Numbered from the stretch's first letter, positions 1 through 6,606 are shown. The stretch: 36,395 bases of DNA from a virus (IMGVR_UViG_3300021962_000299:1-36395); one strand, 5' to 3'. Notes: generated by a model not told the origin, from the letters alone. Made by a program: numbers and translations.

Positions 1-196
1 AACCCGCGCCGCTGCCCGGCCCGTAAAAGATTCCTTGCCCCCGCCCACCTACCCACCCTGACCGGCCCTGCTGCATCCGCCAGAATGCCCGCAAACGGCC
101 ATTCCTTGCGATTTCTGACTGTCCGATTGTCCGACCCATAGCTGCATACCCATTGACGCCAAATGCCCTTAGAACGCAAGCGATGCGGTCCGGCAT
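1..196 (-). CDS. Partial small hypothetical protein running off the left edge
   Basis: An ATG at 196-194 opens a frame that stays open for 65 codons to the first base of the window. A good Shine-Dalgarno (GGAGGG) lies about 8 nt upstream. The visible part is Gly/Arg-rich towards its C-terminal end, with no motif I recognise. If the window is a circular genome, the frame continues from base 36395 and ends at a TAG at 36363-36361, giving a 76-residue protein that stops 33 nt before the ParB-like gene. It lies 51 nt downstream of the preceding gene. The start is well supported by its ribosome site. The function is unknown. Confidence 0.5.
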   Translation of the reverse strand, partial: MPDRIACVLRAFGVNGYAAMGRTIGQSEIARNGRLRAFWRMQQGRSGWVGGRGQGIFYGPGSGAG

Positions 197-247
197 TTCG
201 TGACCCTCCGCTTTTGACCCTACCTAAGTCGTTGCCACTGGACCGCC

Positions 248-688
248 TCATGCCTCTCGATCCTCCATGGCCTGCCGCAGTCCGTCTGCGCTGCTCATCG
301 CGTCTTCGTGGTGCCAAATGGTCTCGCGGTACTCGATCAGCAGCGCGGCGATGGCCGGAAACACCAGCCGGATCGCCTGTACGTCTTGTTGAAATTGCCA
401 ATGCGCGGCTTGCCGCGTTAATACGCGCGACTGCACCTGTTCCTCATAGCTAGCGAGCAACGCGCCCGTGTCGCCCGACGCGAAGCGCAACACCATCACA
501 AACGCGCGCTCGGAGAGATCGCCCAGCGACGCCAGACGCCGCACAAGTGCCTTCGCCTCGCCTAACTTCTCGGCCTCAATTTCGAGCAACCGCTCGCAAA
601 TCTCCGCGAGTATTCGCGCCTCTTCCGATGCGCCATCCACCCGACGCACCGGAGCGACTGGAGTCTGAGCGAGTGTATACGTGACCAC
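248..688 (-). CDS. Hypothetical protein, 146 aa
   Basis: The frame starts with GTG at 688-686, preceded by GGAGA at about 8 nt spacing, and ends with TGA at 250-248. The protein is mostly helical in character. An acidic/alanine-rich segment (about residues 20-50) resembles an amphipathic helix pair, and a conserved-looking aromatic and histidine patch (WHHED) sits near residue 125. No signal peptide, membrane segment or known domain is evident. The start lies 2 nt downstream of the previous gene's stop, so the two are probably translationally coupled. It sits downstream of the replication module. I do not recognise a family. Confidence 0.6.
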   Translation of the reverse strand: MVTYTLAQTPVAPVRRVDGASEEARILAEICERLLEIEAEKLGEAKALVRRLASLGDLSERAFVMVLRFASGDTGALLASYEEQVQSRVLTRQAAHWQFQQDVQAIRLVFPAIAALLIEYRETIWHHEDAMSSADGLRQAMEDREA

Positions 689-690
689 GA

Positions 691-945
691 CTATAGTCTC
701 CGCAGCGGATCGAGCACGAGTGCCATGTCCTCCTCGGCAATTGATATAGACTCCAGACCATGCAGCGGGAGCGTACCCATCTGCTCCTGCGATTCGATGC
801 CCGCTATAAGTCGGCGCAATCGCTTTTTTCGCTCGTTGATTTCGCCGACGATTGCCTTCTGCCGCAACTCAAGCGTCGCGATTGATCGGCTCGCTTTTGC
901 CGCTAGCCGCAACGCTTCTAGCTCACGTATCGCTGCATTTTCCAC
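691..945 (-). CDS. Small coiled-coil hypothetical protein
   Basis: Two starts are possible. ATG at 1005 gives 104 residues but has only an A-rich leader, and its first 20 residues are Arg/Trp-rich and look non-coding. GTG at 945-943 gives 84 residues and follows a near-perfect AAGGAGG at 5 nt, so I prefer it. The protein is a Lys/Arg/Glu/Leu-rich helix (about residues 5-55 from the GTG start) of coiled-coil type, with a hydrophobic C-terminal segment. It may be a small DNA-binding or regulatory accessory protein, but no family is recognised. Confidence 0.55.
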   Translation of the reverse strand: MENAAIRELEALRLAAKASRSIATLELRQKAIVGEINERKKRLRRLIAGIESQEQMGTLPLHGLESISIAEEDMALVLDPLRRL

Positions 946-1077
946 GACGACCTCCTTGCGCCGCCAGCGAACATCTTTGCGGTTAGCCGCTGATGTTTCG
1001 CCCATGCGTGCGCGCTGATTTTTTTGGGTTTCCTCGCCACGTATACAATCGCCGGAAATTGTTTCTCGTACGTCAAC

Positions 1078-1269
1078 TCATTTGATTTCGCGACCGTTGA
1101 ACCAGTATTGCTCCTCGATGCTGCCGTCTGCGAACACGAGCCGCACCGCTGGCCCGTCTGCGCGATGAATGACGCCGTGCTTGTAGTAAACGCACGATCC
1201 GTCGTCGTGCATCACCGCTGGACCGTCATCGCTATGCAATTTGCCTTCGTTGTCTGTTTTCCTGCTCAT
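1078..1269 (-). CDS. DGPA-repeat small protein
   Basis: This 63-residue protein contains two copies of a short repeat built on a Lys/Ile-Leu/Arg-His-Ser/Arg-Ala/Asp-Asp-Gly-Pro-Ala-Val core, at about residues 10-20 and 34-43. Each is followed by a variable Asp-Gly-Ser hairpin and an aromatic patch (YYKHG, YWFNG). Such repeats occur in small phage and bacterial proteins related to MORN-like beta-hairpin repeats, and their biochemical role is not established. The ATG overlaps the stop of the DnaB-like helicase by four bases (ATGA), so it is probably co-translated with it. Its position after the helicase does not by itself imply a replication role. Confidence 0.65.
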   Translation of the reverse strand: MSRKTDNEGKLHSDDGPAVMHDDGSCVYYKHGVIHRADGPAVRLVFADGSIEEQYWFNGREIK

Positions 1270-2591
1270 AGTTTTTCAAAAGCGAAAGCTGGTTTGAAAA
1301 AACGAACTGCCTTCGCGATCCCGCCCGCTCCGTTGCGGTTTTTAGCTTGGTCGATGACCACTTGAACTGTCGGCGAGTCGGCGACGAGCAGCACCTCGGG
1401 ATCGGGATACAATAGCCAAACGCGGTCTGCGTCCTGCTCGATGGAGCCTGACTCGCGCAAGTCGGACAAGCGCGGCCTGCGGTCGTTTTTCTCGGCGTCG
1501 CGGTTGAGCTGCGAGAGCAGAATCACCGGCACGCGAAACGCGAGTGCCATGAGCTTGAGCCGACGCGACATTGCCGCGACTTGCTGCTCGCGCGCAGCGC
1601 GTGAGTCGTCCGGCTGTATGAGTTGCAAGTAGTCGATGACGACAACGTCTGGGAGCGCATCCGCACTCGCGAGCATCGCTACGCGATCTTCGATGCGCGA
1701 GACGCTGTTCGTCTCGGCCACCTCGAAGATGTTCAAGCGTTGCGCGTCGTCCTTGAGCTTCTCCGCGCTGCGGATGCGCGACTCCTTCGCCGCGTCGTAT
1801 TCTGCCTTCGAGCATCCGCGCGTGATCGCTGATTCGCGTCCGGCACGCTGCTTGGCGATACGACCGACGAGGTCTTTGCCGTTCATTTCAAGCGAGACGA
1901 TCATCGCGCGGCCTCCAGCTCGTACGACGGAGTCGGCCATTTGAATCGCGAGCGCGGTTTTTCCAACTGCCGGTCGTCCTGCCATCACGAGCACCTCGCC
2001 CGCGCCGAGCTTGCCGAAATAGTCGTCGCACTCGGCGATTCCGGTGCCGACCTTGCCAGCGGCCTTTCCGTTGCGTTCCTCGGCGATGTATTCGTCGCAG
2101 AGCGCGGCCAAGCCCTTCGTGATCGCGTGCGCCGATGCCGCTTGCTCGGCTTCACGGATTGCTGCACGCGCGAGCGACCAGTCGTCGTCCCAGTTGCGCT
2201 CCGCAGTCTTTGCGAGCGCGTCGCACGCCTGCTGGAGCTTCGCGGATGCCTTGCGCCGCTTGGAATCATTGACGACTTCGAGCGCGAGTGTCTTCGCGTA
2301 AATCGAGGTCGGCTCCAGAGCGGAAATCTCGCCGACGATTGCGAGGTTCGTCTCGCTCAGACTCGCGCCGAATGTCTGGCGCGCGACGAGAAACGCCTGC
2401 GTTGACTTGTGTTCGGTCGCGCAGGCAACGAGCGACTGCCAGAGCGCGCCGAGCATTGGATCGGTGAACGCATCGACTGCGACGCCGATTCCAACGGCAC
2501 CGGCAACGCATATCGGCCCGCCGGTCATGCACGCCGAGATCAAGCGGCGTTCGGCTTGCGCCGAATCAGGAGCGGTCGATAACGCTTTCAT
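1266..2591 (-). CDS. dnaB: Replicative DNA helicase, DnaB family
   Basis: A 441-residue ring helicase that would unwind DNA 5' to 3' at the phage replication fork using ATP. An N-terminal DnaB-type helical domain (about residues 8-110) precedes a RecA-like motor. Walker A GRPAVGKT is at 205-212, with the Glu-containing SLEMNGKDL segment at about 233-241. Walker B VVVIDYLQL lies near 316-324, and the glutamine sensor LLSQLNRDAEK at about 358-368. The DnaB signature RRPRLSDLRESGSIEQDAD spans 371-389. Length matches DnaB (about 430-470). It starts inside the 3' end of the upstream loader-like gene (26-nt overlap), a common helicase/loader arrangement. No intein is present. Confidence 0.95.
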   Translation of the reverse strand: MKALSTAPDSAQAERRLISACMTGGPICVAGAVGIGVAVDAFTDPMLGALWQSLVACATEHKSTQAFLVARQTFGASLSETNLAIVGEISALEPTSIYAKTLALEVVNDSKRRKASAKLQQACDALAKTAERNWDDDWSLARAAIREAEQAASAHAITKGLAALCDEYIAEERNGKAAGKVGTGIAECDDYFGKLGAGEVLVMAGRPAVGKTALAIQMADSVVRAGGRAMIVSLEMNGKDLVGRIAKQRAGRESAITRGCSKAEYDAAKESRIRSAEKLKDDAQRLNIFEVAETNSVSRIEDRVAMLASADALPDVVVIDYLQLIQPDDSRAAREQQVAAMSRRLKLMALAFRVPVILLSQLNRDAEKNDRRPRLSDLRESGSIEQDADRVWLLYPDPEVLLVADSPTVQVVIDQAKNRNGAGGIAKAVRFFKPAFAFEKL

Positions 2592-3246
2592 TTCGCGGAA
2601 CGGATTGCACGTTGCTGATCGGTTTCTCGGCGCGGTTGAGCCAGTTCACGAATCGACGGCGCGTCGGGTGCTTCCGGTTGATCGAGCACCATGCGGACAT
2701 TTTAGCGAACTCGCGTTGCACGTCGAGCGACTGGTATGCGGCGTTGCTTTGGAGTTGCTTTAGCCAATCGGCGTCGCTGGTCGCGGAAACCTCCGCGACA
2801 ATTCGGCCACTTCCTTTCTCTTTCTCTTTCTCTTCTCCTTCCTTTCCTTTCCTTTCCTTTCCGTTCGAGGTGAGCTTCGTTTCAGCTTCAAGCTCTGCTT
2901 CAAGCATAGCTTCGCGCCTGCTTGCACCACTCCTCAAGCCTCCGTTTCGTCCACCTTCGCGTTTAGCTGCAACCTCAGCTTCCTTGTGCACTGGATAATT
3001 CCAGACGACGAGGTCGTCACCTTCCCAAAAAAGGAGCGGCGAAGATGCGTTCACTTCATCGGCCGTCACTCCGCAAATCTGCTGCCATTGACGATCTCGC
3101 CAGCCTCGAGAGTTGGCAATGCGTCCTCCGTTTTCCTGCATACAGCACCAGCCTAGCACGTTCAGCCATGTCGCTCTCGCTACCGGCTCGCTGCCGATAT
3201 ATTCAGCCGATCTGAGCGTCGCAACGTTGATGTTTAACCAGTTCAT
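2566..3246 (-). CDS. Probable replication initiator or helicase-loader protein
   Basis: A 226-residue protein directly upstream of, and overlapping, the DnaB gene. The N-terminal half (about 1-100) is a Trp-rich domain with a winged-helix look (LNVLGWCC, GWRDRQWQQICG), as seen at the N-terminus of phage replisome-organiser proteins. A highly charged linker (about 115-150, Lys/Glu/Gly-rich) is encoded by an uninterrupted purine run. A C-terminal domain (about 155-215) carries RRFVNWLNRAEK, resembling the C-terminal DnaT/DnaD-like segment of helicase loaders. Established precedent is that such bipartite proteins recruit DnaB to the origin. The assignment rests on context and architecture, not on catalytic motifs. 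Confidence 0.65.
   Translation of the reverse strand: MNWLNINVATLRSAEYIGSEPVARATWLNVLGWCCMQENGGRIANSRGWRDRQWQQICGVTADEVNASSPLLFWEGDDLVVWNYPVHKEAEVAAKREGGRNGGLRSGASRREAMLEAELEAETKLTSNGKERKGKEGEEKEKEKGSGRIVAEVSATSDADWLKQLQSNAAYQSLDVQREFAKMSAWCSINRKHPTRRRFVNWLNRAEKPISNVQSVPRNESVIDRS
2810..2862. repeat. 53-nt polypyrimidine tract with CTTTC-type repeats
   Basis: The plus strand is pure C/T from 2810 to 2862, built of CTTTCT units followed by four CCTTT units. On the coding strand it is a pure purine run that encodes the Lys/Glu/Gly linker of the loader-like protein. Purine/pyrimidine mirror tracts of this type can form unusual structures such as triplex or easily melted DNA. Its position inside a loader gene beside dnaB would suit an origin, but it may simply be a low-complexity linker. 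Confidence 0.85.
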
Positions 3247-3353
3247 TTGAATGAAAACAAAACCCCGGCCCGCCTGCGGTGAGACTTGCCTCGCGACAAC
3301 GACGAACGCGAAGCAGACGCAGACGGCCGGGGAAATGAATTGTTATTTGCCAT
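3243..3353 (-). CDS. Possible 36-aa basic Ser/Arg-rich peptide
   Basis: ATG at 3353-3351 opens a 36-codon frame whose TGA (3245-3243) overlaps the ATG of the loader-like gene as ATGA, the same coupling used throughout this genome. It fills the gap between the resolvase and the loader. The peptide is Asn-rich at its start, then Ser/Arg-rich, with a basic GKSHRRR segment. A GAGGTGA motif lies about 12 nt upstream, rather far for a ribosome site. A competing frame from 3391 to 3203 is Arg-rich and overlaps the loader by 44 nt, so I think it less likely. Confidence 0.35.
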   Translation of the reverse strand: MANNNSFPRPSASASRSSLSRGKSHRRRAGVLFSFK

Positions 3354-3387
3354 GTTCGACGAGTCTCACCTCGCCTCTGCCAACGCA

Positions 3388-3885
3388 TCAAACTTCCGGC
3401 GGATCTTCGCGCAAGTCTTTTTCCTGCGCCGGAACATCTCCGTTAGTGGCTATGCAGATCCAGACTCCCGGCGCGTTCTCGGCGTCCTCGTAATACTTCC
3501 ACGCGAGCATTCCGATGACTTGTGAGTCGTCACGCCAAACGCGGTTGTCCTTCGTGATGACGTCGAGCACGAGCTTGGAGAGATTGTCGATATCTGGTTT
3601 GCCGACTGGTTGCTTCGGCGCGTTCGACTTCAAACCCTTTTTCCCGAAATGGGATTTCGGCCTCGGCAGAATGAAGCGCATTGAGACGCCGACCGAATCA
3701 AGCGTCGGAGTCATCGCGAGCGCATCGAGCTTGGCGCGGAGCGCGAAATAGACGCACTCCTTCCACTCGTCTGCGGTGCCGGGATCGTACATTCGCGCGG
3801 AGTATTTATTCCCGAAACGCTGGGCAAAAGCGCGAGCGCGCGGCTGGCCTTTGGGAATCCCGCGTGCCTCGAAGGTGATTGTCAT
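3388..3885 (-). CDS. rusA: RusA-family Holliday junction resolvase
   Basis: A 165-residue endonuclease that would cut branched DNA (four-way junctions) during recombination or before packaging. The N-terminal start (TFEARGIPKGQPR) matches RusA folds. The catalytic signature KPDIDNLSKLVLD spans about 97-108 with Asp98, Asp100 and Asp108, and further acidic residues follow (VWRDDSQV, 117-123). RusA proteins are usually 120-140 residues. The extra length is a C-terminal tail rich in Asp/Glu/Pro. The gene overlaps the preceding small gene by ATGA. It starts after an A/C-rich leader with no Shine-Dalgarno. Confidence 0.9.
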   Translation of the reverse strand: MTITFEARGIPKGQPRARAFAQRFGNKYSARMYDPGTADEWKECVYFALRAKLDALAMTPTLDSVGVSMRFILPRPKSHFGKKGLKSNAPKQPVGKPDIDNLSKLVLDVITKDNRVWRDDSQVIGMLAWKYYEDAENAPGVWICIATNGDVPAQEKDLREDPPEV

Positions 3886-4094
3886 TGTGTGTTTGTATTT
3901 CGGCTGAGTCTATATTTCGCGAGAAGCTCAATCTCGTCCTTGGTGATATAGACTTTGCGATAGCCCAAGTGGTCGGCGTAGTTGTACACATTCCCGATTC
4001 GAGTCTTGAGCGCGAGCGCGACACGCTGCGGCGATTGCCAACAACGCATCATGTCATCGACTTCGTTGAGCATTTTGGGATTTGGTCGTTTCAT
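3882..4094 (-). CDS. Small HTH-like protein, 70 aa
   Basis: A 70-residue basic protein. Residues about 20-50 (SPQRVALALKTRIGNVYNYADHLGY) read like a short helix-turn-helix in which the recognition helix contacts DNA, followed by KVYITKDEIELL. Similar small phage proteins are annotated as DNA-binding or hypothetical. The start follows an A/C-rich leader (AATCAAACA) without a Shine-Dalgarno. Its stop overlaps the resolvase start by ATGA. A regulatory role in the early region is plausible but unproven. Confidence 0.6.
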   Translation of the reverse strand: MKRPNPKMLNEVDDMMRCWQSPQRVALALKTRIGNVYNYADHLGYRKVYITKDEIELLAKYRLSRNTNTQ

Positions 4095-4142
4095 TGTTTG
4101 ATTGTTCGTGCGTTTCGATGGATGCCCTCGGCGGTTCGCTGC

Positions 4143-4316
4143 TCATTTTCCGAGCACCGCCTCCTTCATTCGCTTCTGCACGAAATACTGAAAGCCCTCT
4201 TCAATCTCCGCGTATAGCTGATGATGCGGCACCCATTCGATGCGCTTCTTGCGCGGACGTCTCTTGATCGCCGACGTCTGCCACTTGGTCGAAATGCGTG
4301 TGAGATTTTGTGTCAT
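4143..4316 (-). CDS. Small basic hypothetical protein, 57 aa
   Basis: ATG at 4316-4314 overlaps the TGA of the upstream zinc-ribbon gene (ATGA). The product is strongly basic in its N-terminal half (IKRRPRKKR at about 16-24) and carries an aromatic and acidic amphipathic helix after it (YAEIEEGFQYFVQKRMKEAV). The in-frame extension upstream to 4433 is Arg-rich and overlaps the zinc-ribbon gene in full, so the short start is preferred. No family is recognised. Nucleic-acid binding is suggested only by charge. Confidence 0.55.
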   Translation of the reverse strand: MTQNLTRISTKWQTSAIKRRPRKKRIEWVPHHQLYAEIEEGFQYFVQKRMKEAVLGK

Positions 4317-4459
4317 TGTTCGTCTTGTATATTGAGTTCGATTAGTCCTGTTCCGTTGCAGTCCGCGCAGCGATAACGCAGCGTGCTGTTCGTCTCGACC
4401 GTGAACCATCCGCGTCCGCAGCACCAGCGGCATAAGATCGATACCTCTTCGTCAGTCAT
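4313..4459 (-). CDS. 48-aa DnaJ-type zinc-ribbon protein
   Basis: This short frame starts at ATG 4459-4457 behind a strong AAAGGAG ribosome site, overlaps the end of the RecE-like gene by 8 nt and ends in ATGA with the next gene. It contains CRWCCGRGW (about 10-18) and CADCNGTG (about 31-38), two CxxC knuckles each followed by a GxG, as in the zinc-binding repeats of DnaJ and many small phage zinc proteins. Between them lies a short Thr/Asn/Arg hairpin. It probably binds one zinc ion. Its cellular role is unknown. Confidence 0.75.
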   Translation of the reverse strand: MTDEEVSILCRWCCGRGWFTVETNSTLRYRCADCNGTGLIELNIQDEQ

Positions 4460-5294
4460 TGCGCGCTCCTTTCGCATACCATGACGGCACTCCCAGTTCG
4501 CGCAGCGTCGGCTCGATGTTCGGCCATTGGCCTGCCTCGATGCACGACTTCAGCCGCGTGAGATCGGCGACCGTCTCGTCCTGTCCGAGCGCGCACGCCT
4601 CGTCGGTCATTCGATATACGGCAACGCCATACGGCTCGACCTTTTCGACGGCGATGAAGAAAAAGTCATAGACAGGCTGCGCGACTGATTCGCTGACGAG
4701 CGGCAGATAGAATCCCGCTTGCCGATGGTAGCCGTAGCGAAACACCGTGCGCTCGAACGAGCCAAACTCGAAGTCGGCCAAGCTCTCGGTCGTCTTCACG
4801 TCGGCAATGTACGGACGACCGCCGGACAATTCGCATCCGCCGAGATTGATCCAGTCCGGTCGGCATTGGATCGCGAACGACTTCCCGATTGAGCGGAAAG
4901 ATCGTTCGGGAAAGCCATGCGCAAGCAACTCGTTGGCGAGCGGATGGGACGCAACCGATGCTGCCATCTCGGCGATCTGCGCGGCCTCGTCTTGATCGAT
5001 GATCGTCTTCCCGGCGTGCTGGGCCTCGAACGCTGCGAACTCATCTTTGCCCTGCTTCGTGCGCCGGTCGATGCCTTCTGGCCGAACCGCGAATTGCTCG
5101 TGCCACGTCATCGGCTCCAGAATGACAGCGTGCGCTGCCGATCCAACGCGGAACGCTGCGCTTGCAGGTTCGCGAGCAAGAATCTTCGCGACGTGACGCT
5201 TGTAATACAGCATCGGGCGGCGGCGGAATACCTCCAGCTTGGAGTGCGAAACAGCTTCGTTCGCGTGATATGCTTGGTTCGTCTCGATGATCAC
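4452..5294 (-). CDS. RecE-like PD-(D/E)XK exonuclease
   Basis: A 280-residue nuclease that would resect double-stranded DNA 5' to 3' to produce single strands for the RecT-like partner. The N-terminal segment contains the GSAAHAVILEP motif (about 51-61) with a metal-site His. The core follows with CRPDWIN (Asp147), IADVKTTES (Asp165 and Lys167) and YHRQAGFYLP (Gln192). This order matches the RecE / putative exonuclease-8 PDDEXK-like family. The start is GTG behind AAGGAGGTGA and overlaps the upstream stop (GTGA). The RecT-like annealase is three genes upstream, forming the usual two-component recombination set. Confidence 0.88.
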   Translation of the reverse strand: MIIETNQAYHANEAVSHSKLEVFRRRPMLYYKRHVAKILAREPASAAFRVGSAAHAVILEPMTWHEQFAVRPEGIDRRTKQGKDEFAAFEAQHAGKTIIDQDEAAQIAEMAASVASHPLANELLAHGFPERSFRSIGKSFAIQCRPDWINLGGCELSGGRPYIADVKTTESLADFEFGSFERTVFRYGYHRQAGFYLPLVSESVAQPVYDFFFIAVEKVEPYGVAVYRMTDEACALGQDETVADLTRLKSCIEAGQWPNIEPTLRELGVPSWYAKGARND

Positions 5295-5482
5295 GACTCA
5301 CCTCCTTTCAATATATCAAGACGATGCAACTCCGACGCCACGCGGTGCAGGATTTGCGTCGCGGAATGCACGACGCAGTAGGCGCGATAGTATTCTTCGT
5401 GATGCTTCAGCGTCCACGCGCGCTCGATGCAGTCTATCGCCTCGATGAACTTCGCGTTCAAGTCTACTTGTGAAATGATCAT
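5291..5482 (-). CDS. Small hypothetical protein, 63 aa
   Basis: A 63-residue, mostly helical protein lying between the RecT-like and RecE-like genes. It overlaps its upstream neighbour by ATGA and its downstream neighbour by GTGA. GGAGGGC lies a few nucleotides before the ATG. Composition is rich in Ile, His, Tyr and Glu, with a central HHEEYYRAYCVVHS segment at about 27-40 and no recognised domain. Its position inside the recombination operon suggests an accessory role, which is inference only. Confidence 0.6.
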   Translation of the reverse strand: MIISQVDLNAKFIEAIDCIERAWTLKHHEEYYRAYCVVHSATQILHRVASELHRLDILKGGES

Positions 5483-5772
5483 TGCTTGCCCTCCTCGATG
5501 CCGAGCTTCGACTGGAGCGGATCGACTTCCTGTTCGCTCTCGTCTTTATAGCGAGCGGACCAGCCGAGCTTGACGATCACGGTCGGTGCCTGCGCGAGCG
5601 CATCCCACTCGATTGCGACGGAGACTTTCGCGACCGGCTCGGTCTTCGTGTCATCATCGACGAACGAGTCAGATGCGGCCTTTCTAATCGCCTCGTAGTT
5701 TGTCTCAAGCAGACCGCGCAGTTGCTCGGTCGCGGAATTGATGACTGCGGTTCGGATTTCGTTTGTGCTCAT
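5479..5772 (-). CDS. Hypothetical protein, 97 aa
   Basis: ATG at 5772 is chosen because it lies 8 nt after the RecT-like stop. An upstream in-frame extension would overlap that gene and is Ser/Arg-rich. The N-terminal half is helical (NEIRTAVINSATEQLRGLL). The C-terminal half looks like two beta strands (VAKVSVAIEWDAL, TVIVKLGWSARYKD), a pattern seen in small phage proteins accompanying RecT. No catalytic motif is evident. There is no Shine-Dalgarno at the start, only an A/C-rich leader. Confidence 0.6.
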   Translation of the reverse strand: MSTNEIRTAVINSATEQLRGLLETNYEAIRKAASDSFVDDDTKTEPVAKVSVAIEWDALAQAPTVIVKLGWSARYKDESEQEVDPLQSKLGIEEGKQ

Positions 5773-5779
5773 GGTACGT

Positions 5780-6409
5780 TTAGAGGTTAGCGGTGAGTCC
5801 GGCGGCGACCTTCTCAGCGAGCGGCGTGACATTGACTGGTTCGTCGCGCACTTCTTCGGCGGTCTTCAGACCTTTCAGAACATCGCCGAACATATCGCGA
5901 AGGAGAAATCCGCGTGCGCGAAACTTGAGCATCCGGCGCGGATAATCAGTCCACGGCCCGCTCTTATTCCAGAGCTTCGCGGTCTTCGCGTCGGCGACCG
6001 TGAATGTCTCCGACTGCGGCTCGAAGCCGCGTCGCTTCGCGGTGACTTTATAGCCGTGCGAGTCCTTGCCCTGTTCTCCGATCTCCTCCTCGGAATAGCT
6101 TTCGAGCTGGCCGCTGGAGCGGATCAGCGCGAGCGCGGCGTCGCCGAATAGTGACGGCCGGCCGTTGACCACGGCGATGTTGGAGAGAGCAGCCATCGGA
6201 GTCAGGCCGAGTTCCGCGCCCCATTGGAGCGCGACGAGCACGCTTTCTGGTTTCTCCATTCCGCGCGGCGCGAAGCCAGAGCCGACGATTGCCTTCGCAA
6301 ATCGGAAGGCATCTTCAAGCGACGTGAGTTGCACGCCAGTCGAGCCGAATGAGATCGGCGATGATACAGCCGCTTTCGCGGCGACGATGATTTCGTTTTC
6401 GTTGTTCAT
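5780..6409 (-). CDS. recT: RecT-family single-strand annealing protein
   Basis: A 209-residue annealase that would coat single-stranded DNA and pair complementary strands. The segment from about residue 28 onward (LEDAFRFAKAIVGSGFAP), then SVLVALQWGAELGLTPMAAL and NIAVVNGRPSLFGDAALALI, is the signature of the RecT-type phage family. Further matching segments are SHGYKVTAKRRG, FTVADAKTAKLWNKSGPW and YPRRMLKFRARGFLLRDMF. Length is near the lower end for the family (about 200-300). ATG 6409 is preferred. In-frame ATG codons at 6427 and 6448 are alternatives, all lacking a Shine-Dalgarno. It pairs functionally with the RecE-like nuclease. Confidence 0.88.
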   Translation of the reverse strand: MNNENEIIVAAKAAVSSPISFGSTGVQLTSLEDAFRFAKAIVGSGFAPRGMEKPESVLVALQWGAELGLTPMAALSNIAVVNGRPSLFGDAALALIRSSGQLESYSEEEIGEQGKDSHGYKVTAKRRGFEPQSETFTVADAKTAKLWNKSGPWTDYPRRMLKFRARGFLLRDMFGDVLKGLKTAEEVRDEPVNVTPLAEKVAAGLTANL

Positions 6410-6457
6410 AAAAAATTTGTGCAGCATACAAAGCCCGCTGCGTAGCATTTTTTTTAT

Positions 6458-6463
6458 ATTATA
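6458..6463 (-). promoter_or_regulatory. Candidate -10 box before the recombination operon
   Basis: A perfect TATAAT sits in an AT-rich stretch (6451-6470) between the Gly-rich micro-gene and the RecT-like gene, about 50 nt before the RecT start. The expected -35 position falls in the GGC-repeat and is poor, so an activated promoter or chance is possible. The following leader contains a small GCAGC/GCTGC stem. Confidence 0.35.
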
Positions 6464-6468
6464 AATTA

Positions 6469-6606
6469 TTAGCCGTCGCCATAGCCGTAGCCTGAGCCGG
6501 AGCCGTCGCCGGAGCCGTAGCCGTAGCCGTAGCCGTAGCCATAGCCGTAGCCGTCGCCGTAGCCGTCGCCTGAGCCGGAGCCGTCGCCGTAGCCGTAGCC
6601 TTTCAC
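6469..6606 (-). CDS. 45-aa Gly-X dipeptide-repeat micro-protein
   Basis: A GTG at 6606-6604 overlaps the TGA of the upstream gene (GTGA), the same junction used elsewhere in this genome. The frame reads Met-Lys, then 21 Gly-X pairs where X is Tyr (12), Asp (5) or Ser (4), a final Gly, and TAA at 6471-6469. Every second residue is Gly, encoded always as GGC, and X codons are nearly all TAC, GAC or TCC/TCA. No Shine-Dalgarno is seen, so translation would depend on coupling. Such a chain would be disordered or self-associating. Its function is unknown. I have seen similar Gly-Tyr/Asp/Ser small proteins in phage and bacterial sequence, but have not verified a family. Confidence 0.55.
   Translation of the reverse strand: MKGYGYGDGSGSGDGYGDGYGYGYGYGYGYGSGDGSGSGYGYGDG
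6472..6600. repeat. Hexamer-like GGCTAC/GGCGAC/GGCTCC tandem array
   Basis: About 129 nt made almost entirely of 6-nt GGC-NNN units, with 12- and 18-nt higher-order copies such as GGCGACGGCTCCGGCTCA occurring twice (around 6570-6590 and 6500-6520). It coincides with the micro-protein above. Such an array is prone to slippage, so copy number may vary between isolates or be misassembled. Confidence 0.95.

Noticed and set aside
1024-1077. TTGACG and TATACG motifs in the spacer after the DGPA-repeat gene, considered a sigma-70 promoter
   Set aside because: The spacing is about 23 nt, too long for a standard promoter.
3203-3391. Minus-strand frame of 62 codons after the resolvase
   Set aside because: Although it begins with ATGA overlap, it is Arg-rich and runs 44 nt into the loader gene. 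The 36-codon frame ends exactly at the loader start.
6472-6600. The GGC-NNN array considered as a CRISPR-like or minisatellite non-coding repeat
   Set aside because: There are no unique spacers, and the array keeps one open frame from GTG to TAA. It is better explained as coding.
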